Of a DNA stretch of 64,000 nt, positions 10,749 to 19,192 are shown in pieces. Below the pieces are notes generated by a model that ran no database searches, was not told the origin of the DNA, and worked only from the letters and a program-made list of their open reading frames with translations. This stretch comes from Paracoccaceae bacterium (lineage in GTDB: Bacteria; Pseudomonadota; Alphaproteobacteria; Rhodobacterales; Rhodobacteraceae): contig JACVZW010000007.1 in assembly GCA_014654775.1 (NCBI GenBank), positions 384,580-448,579 of the forward strand, written 5' to 3'. Within the stretch, counting starts at the first letter, position 1; each line of letters starts with the position of its first letter. The position numbers and the translations under genes were made by a program.

Positions 10749-11851
10749 GCGGCCCCCTTCGCCATGCGTCCCGCGCGGAACAGGTTGAAGATCCAGGTCA
10801 GCAGCATCCGCACCATCATGTCGAGCGCGCCGGTGAAGAGGATGACAAGGCCTTGGACCACCGTCCGCATTTCGATCGGGATCTTGGTCCAGAGGCCAAG
10901 CTCTGCCCCGCCTTGGAAGAGGAAGCCGAAGAGCAGCGCCGCCAGCACCACGCCGACGGGGTGGTTGCGCCCCATCAGCGCCACCGCGATGCCGATGAAG
11001 CCCGCACCCGAGGCGGAGTTGCCCAGCAGGCGTTCCGCCTCACCCATCACGTTGTTGATGGCCATCATTCCGGCCAGACCGCCCGAGATCATCATGGCGA
11101 CCATGATGATCCCGAAGGGCGAGATGCCCGCATAGCGCGCAGCAGGCTCCGATTTGCCATAGGCGCGGATCGCATAGCCCAACCGCGTGCGCCACAAGAG
11201 CGCCCAGACCACCACCGCCATCGCCAGCGCGATGAAGAGCGTGACATTGGCGGGCACGCCGGAGGTGAAGATGAGGTTGAGGCCGGGAATTTCGTTCAGC
11301 GTGGGCAGGTGCGTTGCTTCGGGGAAGTTCGCGGTGGCCGGGTCCATCTGCCCGTCGGGGCGCAGCACATCGACCAGCATGAAGATCAGGAAGGCCGAGG
11401 CGATGTAGTTGAACATGATCGTGGTGATCACGATATGGCTGCCGCGCTTTGCCTGCAGATAGGCCGGAACCGCCGCCCATGCCGCGCCGAAGGCGGCCCC
11501 GGCGAAGGTGGCCCCGATCAGCGCCAGCGACCAATGCGGCCAAGGCAGGAACAGGCAGCAGAGCGCGACACCGAGGCCGCCAAGCTGCGCCTGCCCCTCG
11601 CCGCCGATGTTGAAGAGGCCCGCATGGAAGGCCACGGTCACGGCCAGCCCGGTGAACATGAAGGAGGTCGCGTAGTAAAGCGTGTAGCCCCAGCCATAGG
11701 CGTTCATCACGGACCCTTGGACCATGACGGTGATCGCCTCCCACGGGTCCTGCCCGATGGCGAGGATCACGAGGGCGGCGATGATCGCAGCCAGCAGCAG
11801 CGAGATCAGGGGGACAAGGGCCACATCGGCCCAGCGCGGCAGGCGTTCCAT
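10745..11851 (-). CDS. nucleoside-type ABC transporter permease
   Basis: AFHAGLFNIGGEGQAQLGGLGV; 4-nt overlap with next gene. Confidence 0.92.
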   Translation of the reverse strand: MERLPRWADVALVPLISLLLAAIIAALVILAIGQDPWEAITVMVQGSVMNAYGWGYTLYYATSFMFTGLAVTVAFHAGLFNIGGEGQAQLGGLGVALCCLFLPWPHWSLALIGATFAGAAFGAAWAAVPAYLQAKRGSHIVITTIMFNYIASAFLIFMLVDVLRPDGQMDPATANFPEATHLPTLNEIPGLNLIFTSGVPANVTLFIALAMAVVVWALLWRTRLGYAIRAYGKSEPAARYAGISPFGIIMVAMMISGGLAGMMAINNVMGEAERLLGNSASGAGFIGIAVALMGRNHPVGVVLAALLFGFLFQGGAELGLWTKIPIEMRTVVQGLVILFTGALDMMVRMLLTWIFNLFRAGRMAKGAA

Positions 11852-13395
11852 CAGGCGGCCTCTCCTGTTCCGGCCATCCCGGCCATCATCAGGCCGAGAT
11901 CGCGTTCATCGGTCGTCTCGGGGTCGCGGAAACCCATGATGCGGCCGTCGAACATCACCGCGATGCGGTCCGACAGGCTGCGGATTTCATCAAGTTCCAC
12001 GCTGACCAGAAGAATCGCCTTGCCCTGATCGCGCAGGGCGACGATCTGCTTGTGGATGAATTCGATGGCCCCGATATCCACGCCCCGCGTGGGCTGGCCC
12101 ACCAGAAGGAGGTCGGGGTTCCGTTCGATTTCCCGCGCAACGACGATCTTTTGCTGATTGCCGCCCGAAAAGCTTTTGGCCGCCAGCGTCGGGATGGGCG
12201 GGCGCACGTCGAAGGTGGCCATCTTGCGTTCGGTATCGGCGCGCAGGGCGTCGTTGTCCATGAAGAGGCTGTTCTTCTGGTATTCCGGCGCGTCGTGATA
12301 GCCGAAGGCCACATTCTCCCACGCGGTGAAATCCATGATCAGGCCAAGCGCCTGCCGATCCTCTGGCACATGGGCGATGCCCGCGGCGCGGCGGCTTCGC
12401 CCATCGGCACCCTTGCCCGAGAGGGGCAGGTCGGCCCCGTTCAGCGTGACCTTGCCCGTAGCGCGCGCGATGCCGCCCAAAGCCTCTAGCAGTTCCGACT
12501 GGCCGTTTCCGGCGACGCCTGCGATGCCGAGAATTTCGCCCGAGCGGATTTCGAAGCTGACGCCTTTCAGGCGTTCCACGCCATGTTCATCGACCACGCG
12601 CAGGTCTTCGACCTTGAGCACGGTGCGGCCCAGAAGGGCGGGCTTCTTTTCCACCTCCAACAGCACCTTGCGGCCCACCATCAGTTCGGCGAGTTGCTCG
12701 GGGCTGGTTTCCGCCGTCTTGACGGTATCGACCATGGTGCCGCGCCGCATGACGCTGACATTGTCGGTCGTTTCCATGATCTCGCGCAGCTTGTGGGTGA
12801 TCAGGATGATGGTCTTGCCCTGATCGCGCAGCCCCTTGAGGATGCGGAAGAGGTGATCGGCCTCGGCCGGGGTCAGCACGCCGGTGGGTTCATCAAGGAT
12901 CAGGATGTCGGCTTGGCGGTAGAGCGCCTTCAGGATCTCTACCCGCTGCTGATGGCCGACGGAGAGATCCTCGATCACCGCGTCGGGATCGACGTCCAGT
13001 TCGTATTCGCGCGACAGGTCTGTCAGCACCTTGCGCGCCTTGGCGAGGGAGCCTGCGAGCAGCGCGCCCTCCTCTGCCCCCAGCACGACGTTTTCGAGGA
13101 CGGTGAAATTCTGCACCAGCTTGAAATGCTGGAAGACCATGCCGATGCCCGCGCGGATGGCGCTTTGGCTGTCGGGGATGGTGGTGGCTTTGCCGTTGAT
13201 GAATATCTCGCCCGAATCGGCGCGGTAGAAACCGTAGAGGATGGACATCAGCGTGGATTTGCCCGCGCCGTTTTCGCCGATGATGCCGTGGATCGTGCCC
13301 TTGGGCACGGCGATGTGGATGTCCTTGTTGGCCTGCACCGGACCGAAGGACTTGGAAATGCCCTTCAGCTCGATGGCGTAACGCGCATCCGCCAT
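11851..13395 (-). CDS. ABC transporter ATP-binding protein (two ATPase domains)
   Basis: Walker A GENGAGKST, signature SVGHQQRVEILK, second-domain SGGNQQKIVVARE. Confidence 0.93.
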   Translation of the reverse strand: MADARYAIELKGISKSFGPVQANKDIHIAVPKGTIHGIIGENGAGKSTLMSILYGFYRADSGEIFINGKATTIPDSQSAIRAGIGMVFQHFKLVQNFTVLENVVLGAEEGALLAGSLAKARKVLTDLSREYELDVDPDAVIEDLSVGHQQRVEILKALYRQADILILDEPTGVLTPAEADHLFRILKGLRDQGKTIILITHKLREIMETTDNVSVMRRGTMVDTVKTAETSPEQLAELMVGRKVLLEVEKKPALLGRTVLKVEDLRVVDEHGVERLKGVSFEIRSGEILGIAGVAGNGQSELLEALGGIARATGKVTLNGADLPLSGKGADGRSRRAAGIAHVPEDRQALGLIMDFTAWENVAFGYHDAPEYQKNSLFMDNDALRADTERKMATFDVRPPIPTLAAKSFSGGNQQKIVVAREIERNPDLLLVGQPTRGVDIGAIEFIHKQIVALRDQGKAILLVSVELDEIRSLSDRIAVMFDGRIMGFRDPETTDERDLGLMMAGMAGTGEAA

Positions 13396-13453
13396 TTGGT
13401 TCCCCCTGTTCCCTATCCCGTCTTTGGTGCGGGTTCGGCCAGTCTTAGCAAAG

Positions 13454-13481
13454 ATGCCGCGCCAAGGGATTGGCGCGGCAT
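13454..13481 (-). other. intercistronic stem-loop between the BMP lipoprotein gene and ABC ATPase gene
   Basis: Perfect 11-bp inverted repeat ATGCCGCGCCA-agggat-TGGCGCGGCAT. Confidence 0.7.
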
Positions 13482-13505
13482 GATGTCGTGCGTGCCGTCA
13501 GGCGA

Positions 13506-14501
13506 TCAGAACGTCGCCGCCGGGCAGGTGTTGTCGGACATGTAGTCGTGGACCACCAGTTCGCCCGACTTGATCTTTGCCGCCGCTTCGTCGACAGCAG
13601 CCTGCATTTCCGGGGTCACAAGAGAGGCGTTGTTTTCGTCCATCGCGTAGCCGACGCCGTCATTGGCCAGACCCATGACGTTGATGCCGGGGGTCAGGTT
13701 GGTGCCTTCCTTGAAGGCCTCATAGACCGCGTTGTCGACGCGCTTGAGCATCGAGGTCAGGACCTTGCCGGGATGCATGTAGTTCTGGTTGCTGTCCACG
13801 CCGATCGACAGGATGCCTTCGTCGGCAGCGGCCTGCAGCACGCCCACGCCCGTGCCGCCTGCGGCGGCGTAGATCACGTCAGCGCCTTGCGCCTTTTGGC
13901 CCTTGGCGAGTTCCGCGCCCTTGACCGGGTCGTTCCACGCGGCGGGGGTGGTGCCGGTCATGTTCAGCACGACGGTCGCGTCGGGGTTCACGGCCTTGAC
14001 GCCCTGTGCATAGCCGCAGCCGAATTTGCGGATCAGCGGGATGTCCATGCCGCCGATGAAGCCGACGGTCCCGGTCTTGGAGGCCAGACCCGCCATCATG
14101 CCGACGAGGTAGGAGCCTTCATGTTCGTTGAACACGACCGATTTGACGTTCGGCGCATCCACGACCATGTCGATGATGGCGAATTTGGTGTCCGGGAAAT
14201 CCGGCGCAACCTTGGACAGCGCATCGCCAAAGGCGAAGCCGGTCATGACGACGGGGTTAGAGCCAGCCTCGGCCAGACGGCGCAGCGCCTGTTCGCGCTG
14301 GGCTTCGTCCTGCATCTCCAGTTCCTTGTAGGTGCCGCCGGTTTCCTGCGCCCAGCGCTCGGCCCCGTTGAAGGCGGCTTCGTTGAAGGATTTGTCGAAC
14401 TTGCCGCCAAGGTCGAAGATGATGGCGGGTTCGGCGGTGGCAACACCGGCGGTCAGCGCCAGAGTGGCAGCGGCGCCGAGGAATTGCTTCATGAGGGTCA
14501 T
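13506..14501 (-). CDS. BMP family ABC transporter substrate-binding protein
   Basis: Signal peptide MTLMKQFLGAAATLALTAGVATA; IIFDLGGKFDKSFNEAAFNGAERW. Confidence 0.92.
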   Translation of the reverse strand: MTLMKQFLGAAATLALTAGVATAEPAIIFDLGGKFDKSFNEAAFNGAERWAQETGGTYKELEMQDEAQREQALRRLAEAGSNPVVMTGFAFGDALSKVAPDFPDTKFAIIDMVVDAPNVKSVVFNEHEGSYLVGMMAGLASKTGTVGFIGGMDIPLIRKFGCGYAQGVKAVNPDATVVLNMTGTTPAAWNDPVKGAELAKGQKAQGADVIYAAAGGTGVGVLQAAADEGILSIGVDSNQNYMHPGKVLTSMLKRVDNAVYEAFKEGTNLTPGINVMGLANDGVGYAMDENNASLVTPEMQAAVDEAAAKIKSGELVVHDYMSDNTCPAATF

Positions 14502-14633
14502 AGGGATCTCCCGGTTGTTATTCTGTAGCCGTCTCACGCGCCACCCATCCCTTTGGCCGGGCAGCCGTTCACCGACAGTTTAGGGCGGATTCGCAACGGA
14601 GGGTCAACACCTCATTGTGAAGCCATGAGACCG

Positions 14634-14653
14634 ATTTGACTTATTGATCAAAT
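14634..14653. promoter_or_regulatory. putative operator upstream of the BMP transporter operon
   Basis: Perfect inverted repeat ATTTGA-N8-TCAAAT in the intergenic region upstream of the minus-strand operon. Confidence 0.35.
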
Positions 14654-14681
14654 GCAGGGCAGGCGACGTAGGGGCAAGCGG

Positions 14682-15098
14682 TCAGGCCAGGGTCCGCAGC
14701 ATCATGACGGCGCCGATGCGGGTGCCATCGGGACGGGCGTAATAGCTCGGGCGGCGGCCGGATTCGGCGAATCCCTGCGCGGCATAGAGCGCGCGGGCGG
14801 GGGCGTTGTCCTCGGCCACCTCTAGGAAGGCGGTGGCCGCCCCGCGCAGGCGGGCCTGATAGAGAAAGCGCGCCAGAAGCTTGCGCCCAAGGCCCCGGCG
14901 GCGGGATTCGGGGGCGACGGCGATGGTCAGAAGTTCCGCCTCGCCTGCCACGGCGCGGCCCAGCAGGAAGGCGGCATCCCCTTCGACCAGCAGAAAGGCA
15001 AGCGGATCGGTCAGGAAGGCCGCGAAGGCGGCCTCGGACCATGGCGGGGGCGTGGTGAAGGCGCGGGCATGCAGCGCGGCGAGATCGGCGGGCGTCAC
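14682..15098 (-). CDS. rimI: ribosomal-protein-alanine N-acetyltransferase-like GNAT
   Basis: TIAVAPESRRRGLGRKLL acetyl-CoA motif; GTGA overlap with tsaB. Confidence 0.82.
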   Translation of the reverse strand: MTPADLAALHARAFTTPPPWSEAAFAAFLTDPLAFLLVEGDAAFLLGRAVAGEAELLTIAVAPESRRRGLGRKLLARFLYQARLRGAATAFLEVAEDNAPARALYAAQGFAESGRRPSYYARPDGTRIGAVMMLRTLA

Positions 15099-15742
15099 GG
15101 CAGGATCACGGGCGGCGGATCGGAGGGCGGCGCGGCATCGGCCCCGCGCAGGTAGAAGGGCGCGGGACGCGGCTGGGGCTGGCCCAGCCGCGTGGCGGCG
15201 ATGCGGGCGATGGCATGGTGGAGCGGCAGGGCGGGTGGCAGGGCGCGGCCACCCAGGGCGGCGACGGCAGCCTCGGCCGCGCTGCCAGTAAAGCGGTCTA
15301 GGCCGCATTCATGGGGCAGCGCCGAGAGCGTGGTCAGCCGCGCATCATCTGGGCCATGGTCGAATTCCTGCAGGTAGATTTCGCCGCGTCTGGCATCTTC
15401 GACCACGGCGAGGGGGCGCGGCAGGCCATGAGCCAGCGCCTCGAGTCGCGTCACGCCGATGGCGGGGATGCCCAGCGACAGGGCCAGCCCGCGCGCCGCT
15501 GCCACCGCGATACGGATGCCGGTGAAATTGCCGGGCCCGGTGCCAACGGCCAGCGCCGACAGATCGCGCCAGCCCTGCCCGGTTTGCGCCAGCAGGTCTT
15601 CGCAGAGCGGCAGCAGGCGTTCGGCTTGCCCTTTGTCCATCGGCTCCCATGCCTCGGCCAGGATCCGGTCGCCCGACAGCAAAGCGGCCGCGCAATGCGC
15701 GGCCGATGTGTCGAAGGCCAGAATCAGGGGATCAGGCCGCAA
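15095..15742 (-). CDS. tsaB: tRNA threonylcarbamoyladenosine biosynthesis protein TsaB
   Basis: ILAFDTSAAHCAAALLSG, GTGPGNFTGIRIAVAAARGLA. Confidence 0.92.
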   Translation of the reverse strand: MRPDPLILAFDTSAAHCAAALLSGDRILAEAWEPMDKGQAERLLPLCEDLLAQTGQGWRDLSALAVGTGPGNFTGIRIAVAAARGLALSLGIPAIGVTRLEALAHGLPRPLAVVEDARRGEIYLQEFDHGPDDARLTTLSALPHECGLDRFTGSAAEAAVAALGGRALPPALPLHHAIARIAATRLGQPQPRPAPFYLRGADAAPPSDPPPVILP

Positions 15743-16292
15743 CGGGCCGGACCTCCAGCACCTCGGGGATGTAATGCCGCAGCAGGTTCTCGATCCCCAT
15801 CTTGAGCGTCAGGGTCGAAGACGGGCAACCCGCGCAGGCGCCTTGCATGTGCAGATAGACCACGCCCCGGTCAAAGCCGTGGAAGGTGATGTCGCCGCCA
15901 TCCTGCGCCACGGCAGGACGGACGCGGGTGTCGAGCAGTTCCTTGATCTGGCGGACGATGTCGCCATCCTCGCCGGTATGTTCGGCATGGCCGCCGGTGG
16001 CGCCCTCGCCTTCGATCACGGCGGCGCCGGACTGGTAATGTTCCATGATCGCGCCAAGGATCGCGGGTTTGATATGGTCCCACTCGGCCTTTTCAGCCTT
16101 GGTCACGGTGACGAAATCGGTGCCGAAGAAGACGCCCGTCACCCCGCCCGTGGCGAAGATGCGCCGCGCCAGCGGCGATTTCGACGCAGCCTCGGCATTG
16201 GGGAAATCGGCGGTGCCAAGTTCCAGCACGGTCTGGCCGGGCAGGAATTTCAGCGTGGCGGGATTGGGGGTGGATTCGGTCTGGATGAACAT
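15732..16292 (-). CDS. NifU family Fe-S scaffold protein
   Basis: MFIQTESTPNPATLKFLPG N-terminus and CAGCPSS motif. Confidence 0.93.
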   Translation of the reverse strand: MFIQTESTPNPATLKFLPGQTVLELGTADFPNAEAASKSPLARRIFATGGVTGVFFGTDFVTVTKAEKAEWDHIKPAILGAIMEHYQSGAAVIEGEGATGGHAEHTGEDGDIVRQIKELLDTRVRPAVAQDGGDITFHGFDRGVVYLHMQGACAGCPSSTLTLKMGIENLLRHYIPEVLEVRPVAA

Positions 16293-16430
16293 TTCGCCAC
16301 CTCCGAGGGGCTTGTCCGACTATTCCCCTCGGATATGCGCCCTCGGGCGGGGCCTGTCAAGTTTGGAACCGTTCTAAACTTTGCACGGCGTGGCTTTGCG
16401 CGGGCGGGCCGGATGCGGTAGACTCTCGCA

Positions 16431-17456
16431 ATGAGACTCATTTCCGCGCTCTGCACGTCTCTTGTGCTGGCGGCACCCATGGCCCGGGCCGACAGCCTGC
16501 GTGACCATGCGCTGACGCTTTTCTCGCCGCTGCCCGACCGGATCGCGCTGCTGGACGGTCGCCCGGTGACGGAGGCCGAAGTGGTGCTGGGGCGGATGCT
16601 GTACTTCGATCCCCGGCTGGCCGATGACGGGGCCACGGCCTGTGCCGATTGCCATGATCCGGCAACGGGGGGCGACGGGAACCGCCCGACCTCGACGGGC
16701 CATGCCTGGCAGAGCGGGCCGCAGAACGCGCCTACCCTTTTCAACGCCATGCTGAACCGCGCGCGGTTCTGGCAGGGCTGGGACGAGGACCTGCCCAGCG
16801 CCACCCTGCGCGATCCCTTTCGGGCCGAACGGATCGCCACGCCTGACCGGATGGTGGCGGTGCTGGCCTCCATGCCAGGGTATGTGGCGGCCTTCGAGGC
16901 GGCCTTCCCCGGCGAGGCGGACCCGATCCGCCCCGAGACGGCTGCGCGCGCGCTGGCGGCCTATGCGTCCACGCTGCTGACGCCCGCGCCATTCGACGAT
17001 TGGCTGCGGGGCGAGGATGCCGCCCTGTCCGAGGCGGCGCGCGAGGGGCTGGCCCTGTTCATCGACCGGGGCTGCGCGGGCTGCCATCAGGGGGTGAACC
17101 TTGGCGGCGACAGCTATCACCCCGTGCGGGTGGCGCGCGTGCCGGGGACCGAGTCGCTGCCCGAAAGCGGTGCCTGCTTCGCATTGGAAGAGGCGGATGG
17201 GGCGCAATACCTCTATCGCGCCGGAACGCTGCGCAATGTCACCCTGACCGCCCCCTATTTCAGCGAGGGCACCGTCTGGTCGCTGCCCCTTGCGGTGGAG
17301 ATCATGGGGCGGGCGCAGTTGGGTGCCGATCTGACCGAGGCGGAGGCCGACGCGATCACGGCCTTTCTGGCCACGCTGGAGGGGCGCCCGCCGCCGCTGA
17401 TGCTGCCGGTGCTGCCCGCCGAGACCGGGCTGACGCCAAGGCCGCAGGTGCAGTAG
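16431..17456 (+). CDS. cytochrome-c peroxidase / MauG-like di-heme protein
   Basis: Signal peptide; two CxxCH sites (CADCH, CAGCH); LGRMLYFDPRLADDGATAC. Confidence 0.88.
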   Translation: MRLISALCTSLVLAAPMARADSLRDHALTLFSPLPDRIALLDGRPVTEAEVVLGRMLYFDPRLADDGATACADCHDPATGGDGNRPTSTGHAWQSGPQNAPTLFNAMLNRARFWQGWDEDLPSATLRDPFRAERIATPDRMVAVLASMPGYVAAFEAAFPGEADPIRPETAARALAAYASTLLTPAPFDDWLRGEDAALSEAAREGLALFIDRGCAGCHQGVNLGGDSYHPVRVARVPGTESLPESGACFALEEADGAQYLYRAGTLRNVTLTAPYFSEGTVWSLPLAVEIMGRAQLGADLTEAEADAITAFLATLEGRPPPLMLPVLPAETGLTPRPQVQ

Positions 17457-17462
17457 AGGGGC

Positions 17463-17594
17463 CTAAGGCTCCCAATAGGCATACATCTGGGCGAGGGCCG
17501 CGCGGCAGCGCAGCGGATCGGTGGCGCGGCGCATCAACAAGCGCAGGGGGGCGGGCAGGATCAGGGAATAGGGGCGGCGATGGCGCATCGGCAT
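17463..17594 (-). CDS. small hypothetical protein (43 aa)
   Basis: MPMRHRRPYSLILPAPLRLLMRRATDPLRCRAALAQMYAYWEP; fills the gap between the peroxidase gene and usp. Confidence 0.35.
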   Translation of the reverse strand: MPMRHRRPYSLILPAPLRLLMRRATDPLRCRAALAQMYAYWEP

Positions 17595-17680
17595 GCTCCT
17601 TCCAGTCATCCTCCCTGTATGGATGATGCCGCAGTGCAGCACGTCCGTCACCGATTCTTGCCGCAGCGCGGCAGGCGGGG

Positions 17681-18136
17681 TCAGGTGATGCTTTCCAGCC
17701 GTTCCTTGGACATATCGCCCGGCACGATAGTGATGGGGATCGGCAGGTTGCCGGAATTGCGGCTCATCTGGGTGACCAGCGGGCCGGGGCCGGATTTCTC
17801 GGTCCCTGCGCCTAGGACGAGGACGCCGATTTCCGGGTCTTCGTTCACCTGTGCGAGGATTTCGACCACCGGGTCGCCTTCGCGGATCACCAGTTCGGGG
17901 TTGATCCCCTGCTTGTCGCGCATCCATTTGGCGAAGACCTCGAAATGCGCCTCGATCCTTTCGCGGGCCTCGGCGCGCATCAGGTCGGCCACGCCCATCC
18001 AGTGCTGATATTCCTCGGGCGGGATGATGGACAGGATGGTGACGCCGCCCCCGGTATGGGCCGCGCGCAGGGCGGCGAAGCGCATGGCGTTCAGGCATTC
18101 GCGCGTGTCGTCAAGGACGACGAGGAATTTCCGCAT
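17681..18136 (-). CDS. universal stress protein
   Basis: MRKFLVVLDDTRECLNAMRFAALRA ... VLVLGAGTEKSGPGPLV. Confidence 0.88.
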   Translation of the reverse strand: MRKFLVVLDDTRECLNAMRFAALRAAHTGGGVTILSIIPPEEYQHWMGVADLMRAEARERIEAHFEVFAKWMRDKQGINPELVIREGDPVVEILAQVNEDPEIGVLVLGAGTEKSGPGPLVTQMSRNSGNLPIPITIVPGDMSKERLESIT

Positions 18137-18264
18137 CTTCATCTCCCAAGGCGGGGGCATCATGCCGGGGGGGCGGGTCGCGTGCAAGACGCGGTTTTTG
18201 ACGCTGAGTCTAGGGTCGGAAACTGCATCAGTGTCCGGCGCGAAACCTGCGTCGGATTTCGCTG

Positions 18265-19131
18265 TCAGACCGGCTGCGAGGCGGCCCAGTCCATGTAAAG
18301 CCCGCGGATCTTTTCCGTCATGGCGCGCGTCCGATATTCGGTGCCGTCGAAGGCCTTGACCGAGGTCACCTTGGCGAAGTTGCCCGACAGGAACACCTCA
18401 TCCGCCGCATGAGCGTCGTCGAAGGTCAGCACCGTTTCATGCACCTCGATCCCTGCGGCGCGGGCGTTGGCGATGTGGCGGGCGCGGGTGATGCCCGCAA
18501 GGAAGGTGCCGTTGGGGATGGGGGTGAAGAGCGCGCCGTCCTTGACCAGAAAGACATTGGCCGTGGCGCTTTCGGCCAGATTGCCCATCGCATCGGCCAC
18601 CAGCGCATTGCCGAAGCCCTTGGCCTTGGCCTCGACCAGCATCCGTGCGTTGTTGGGGTAAAGGCAGCCTGCCTTGGCGTTGCAGACATTGTCCTCCAGC
18701 ACCGGGCGGCGGAACCGGGTGCGGGTGACGCTGGTCTGGAAGGCAGCGGGCGGCATCGCCACCTGTTCAAGGCTGATCGCAAAGCCTGTCTTGCCTTGGG
18801 CCGGGGCGACGCCAAGGTCGGACCCGTCGATCGCCCAATACATCGGGCGGATATAGACCGCCGCGCCGGGGGTATAGGCGCGCAGGCCGTCGCGGATGAT
18901 GGCCTCCATCTCGGCGGCGTTCACCGTGGGGGTGATCATCAGGGCGCGGGCGCTGTCATTCACCCTTGCGCAATGGCGGGCAAGGTCGGGGACCAGCCCG
19001 TCGAACATCCGCGCGCCGTCAAAGACCGACGAGCCCTGCCAGATGCCGTGATCGGCGGCCTTCATCACCGCGATATCGCCGTCATGCCAGCGCCCTTCGA
19101 AGAAGGTGCGGATATTCGTGCCGATGGTCAT
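18265..19131 (-). CDS. branched-chain amino acid aminotransferase
   Basis: class IV PLP aminotransferase; NAKAGCLYPNNARMLVEAKAKGF, ESATANVFLVKDG. Confidence 0.9.
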   Translation of the reverse strand: MTIGTNIRTFFEGRWHDGDIAVMKAADHGIWQGSSVFDGARMFDGLVPDLARHCARVNDSARALMITPTVNAAEMEAIIRDGLRAYTPGAAVYIRPMYWAIDGSDLGVAPAQGKTGFAISLEQVAMPPAAFQTSVTRTRFRRPVLEDNVCNAKAGCLYPNNARMLVEAKAKGFGNALVADAMGNLAESATANVFLVKDGALFTPIPNGTFLAGITRARHIANARAAGIEVHETVLTFDDAHAADEVFLSGNFAKVTSVKAFDGTEYRTRAMTEKIRGLYMDWAASQPV

Positions 19132-19192
19132 ACTGGGCCCTCCCTTTAGCGGGGCGGTTAAATCACCGCCTTGCGCCAAGGGAAAGGCCGGA

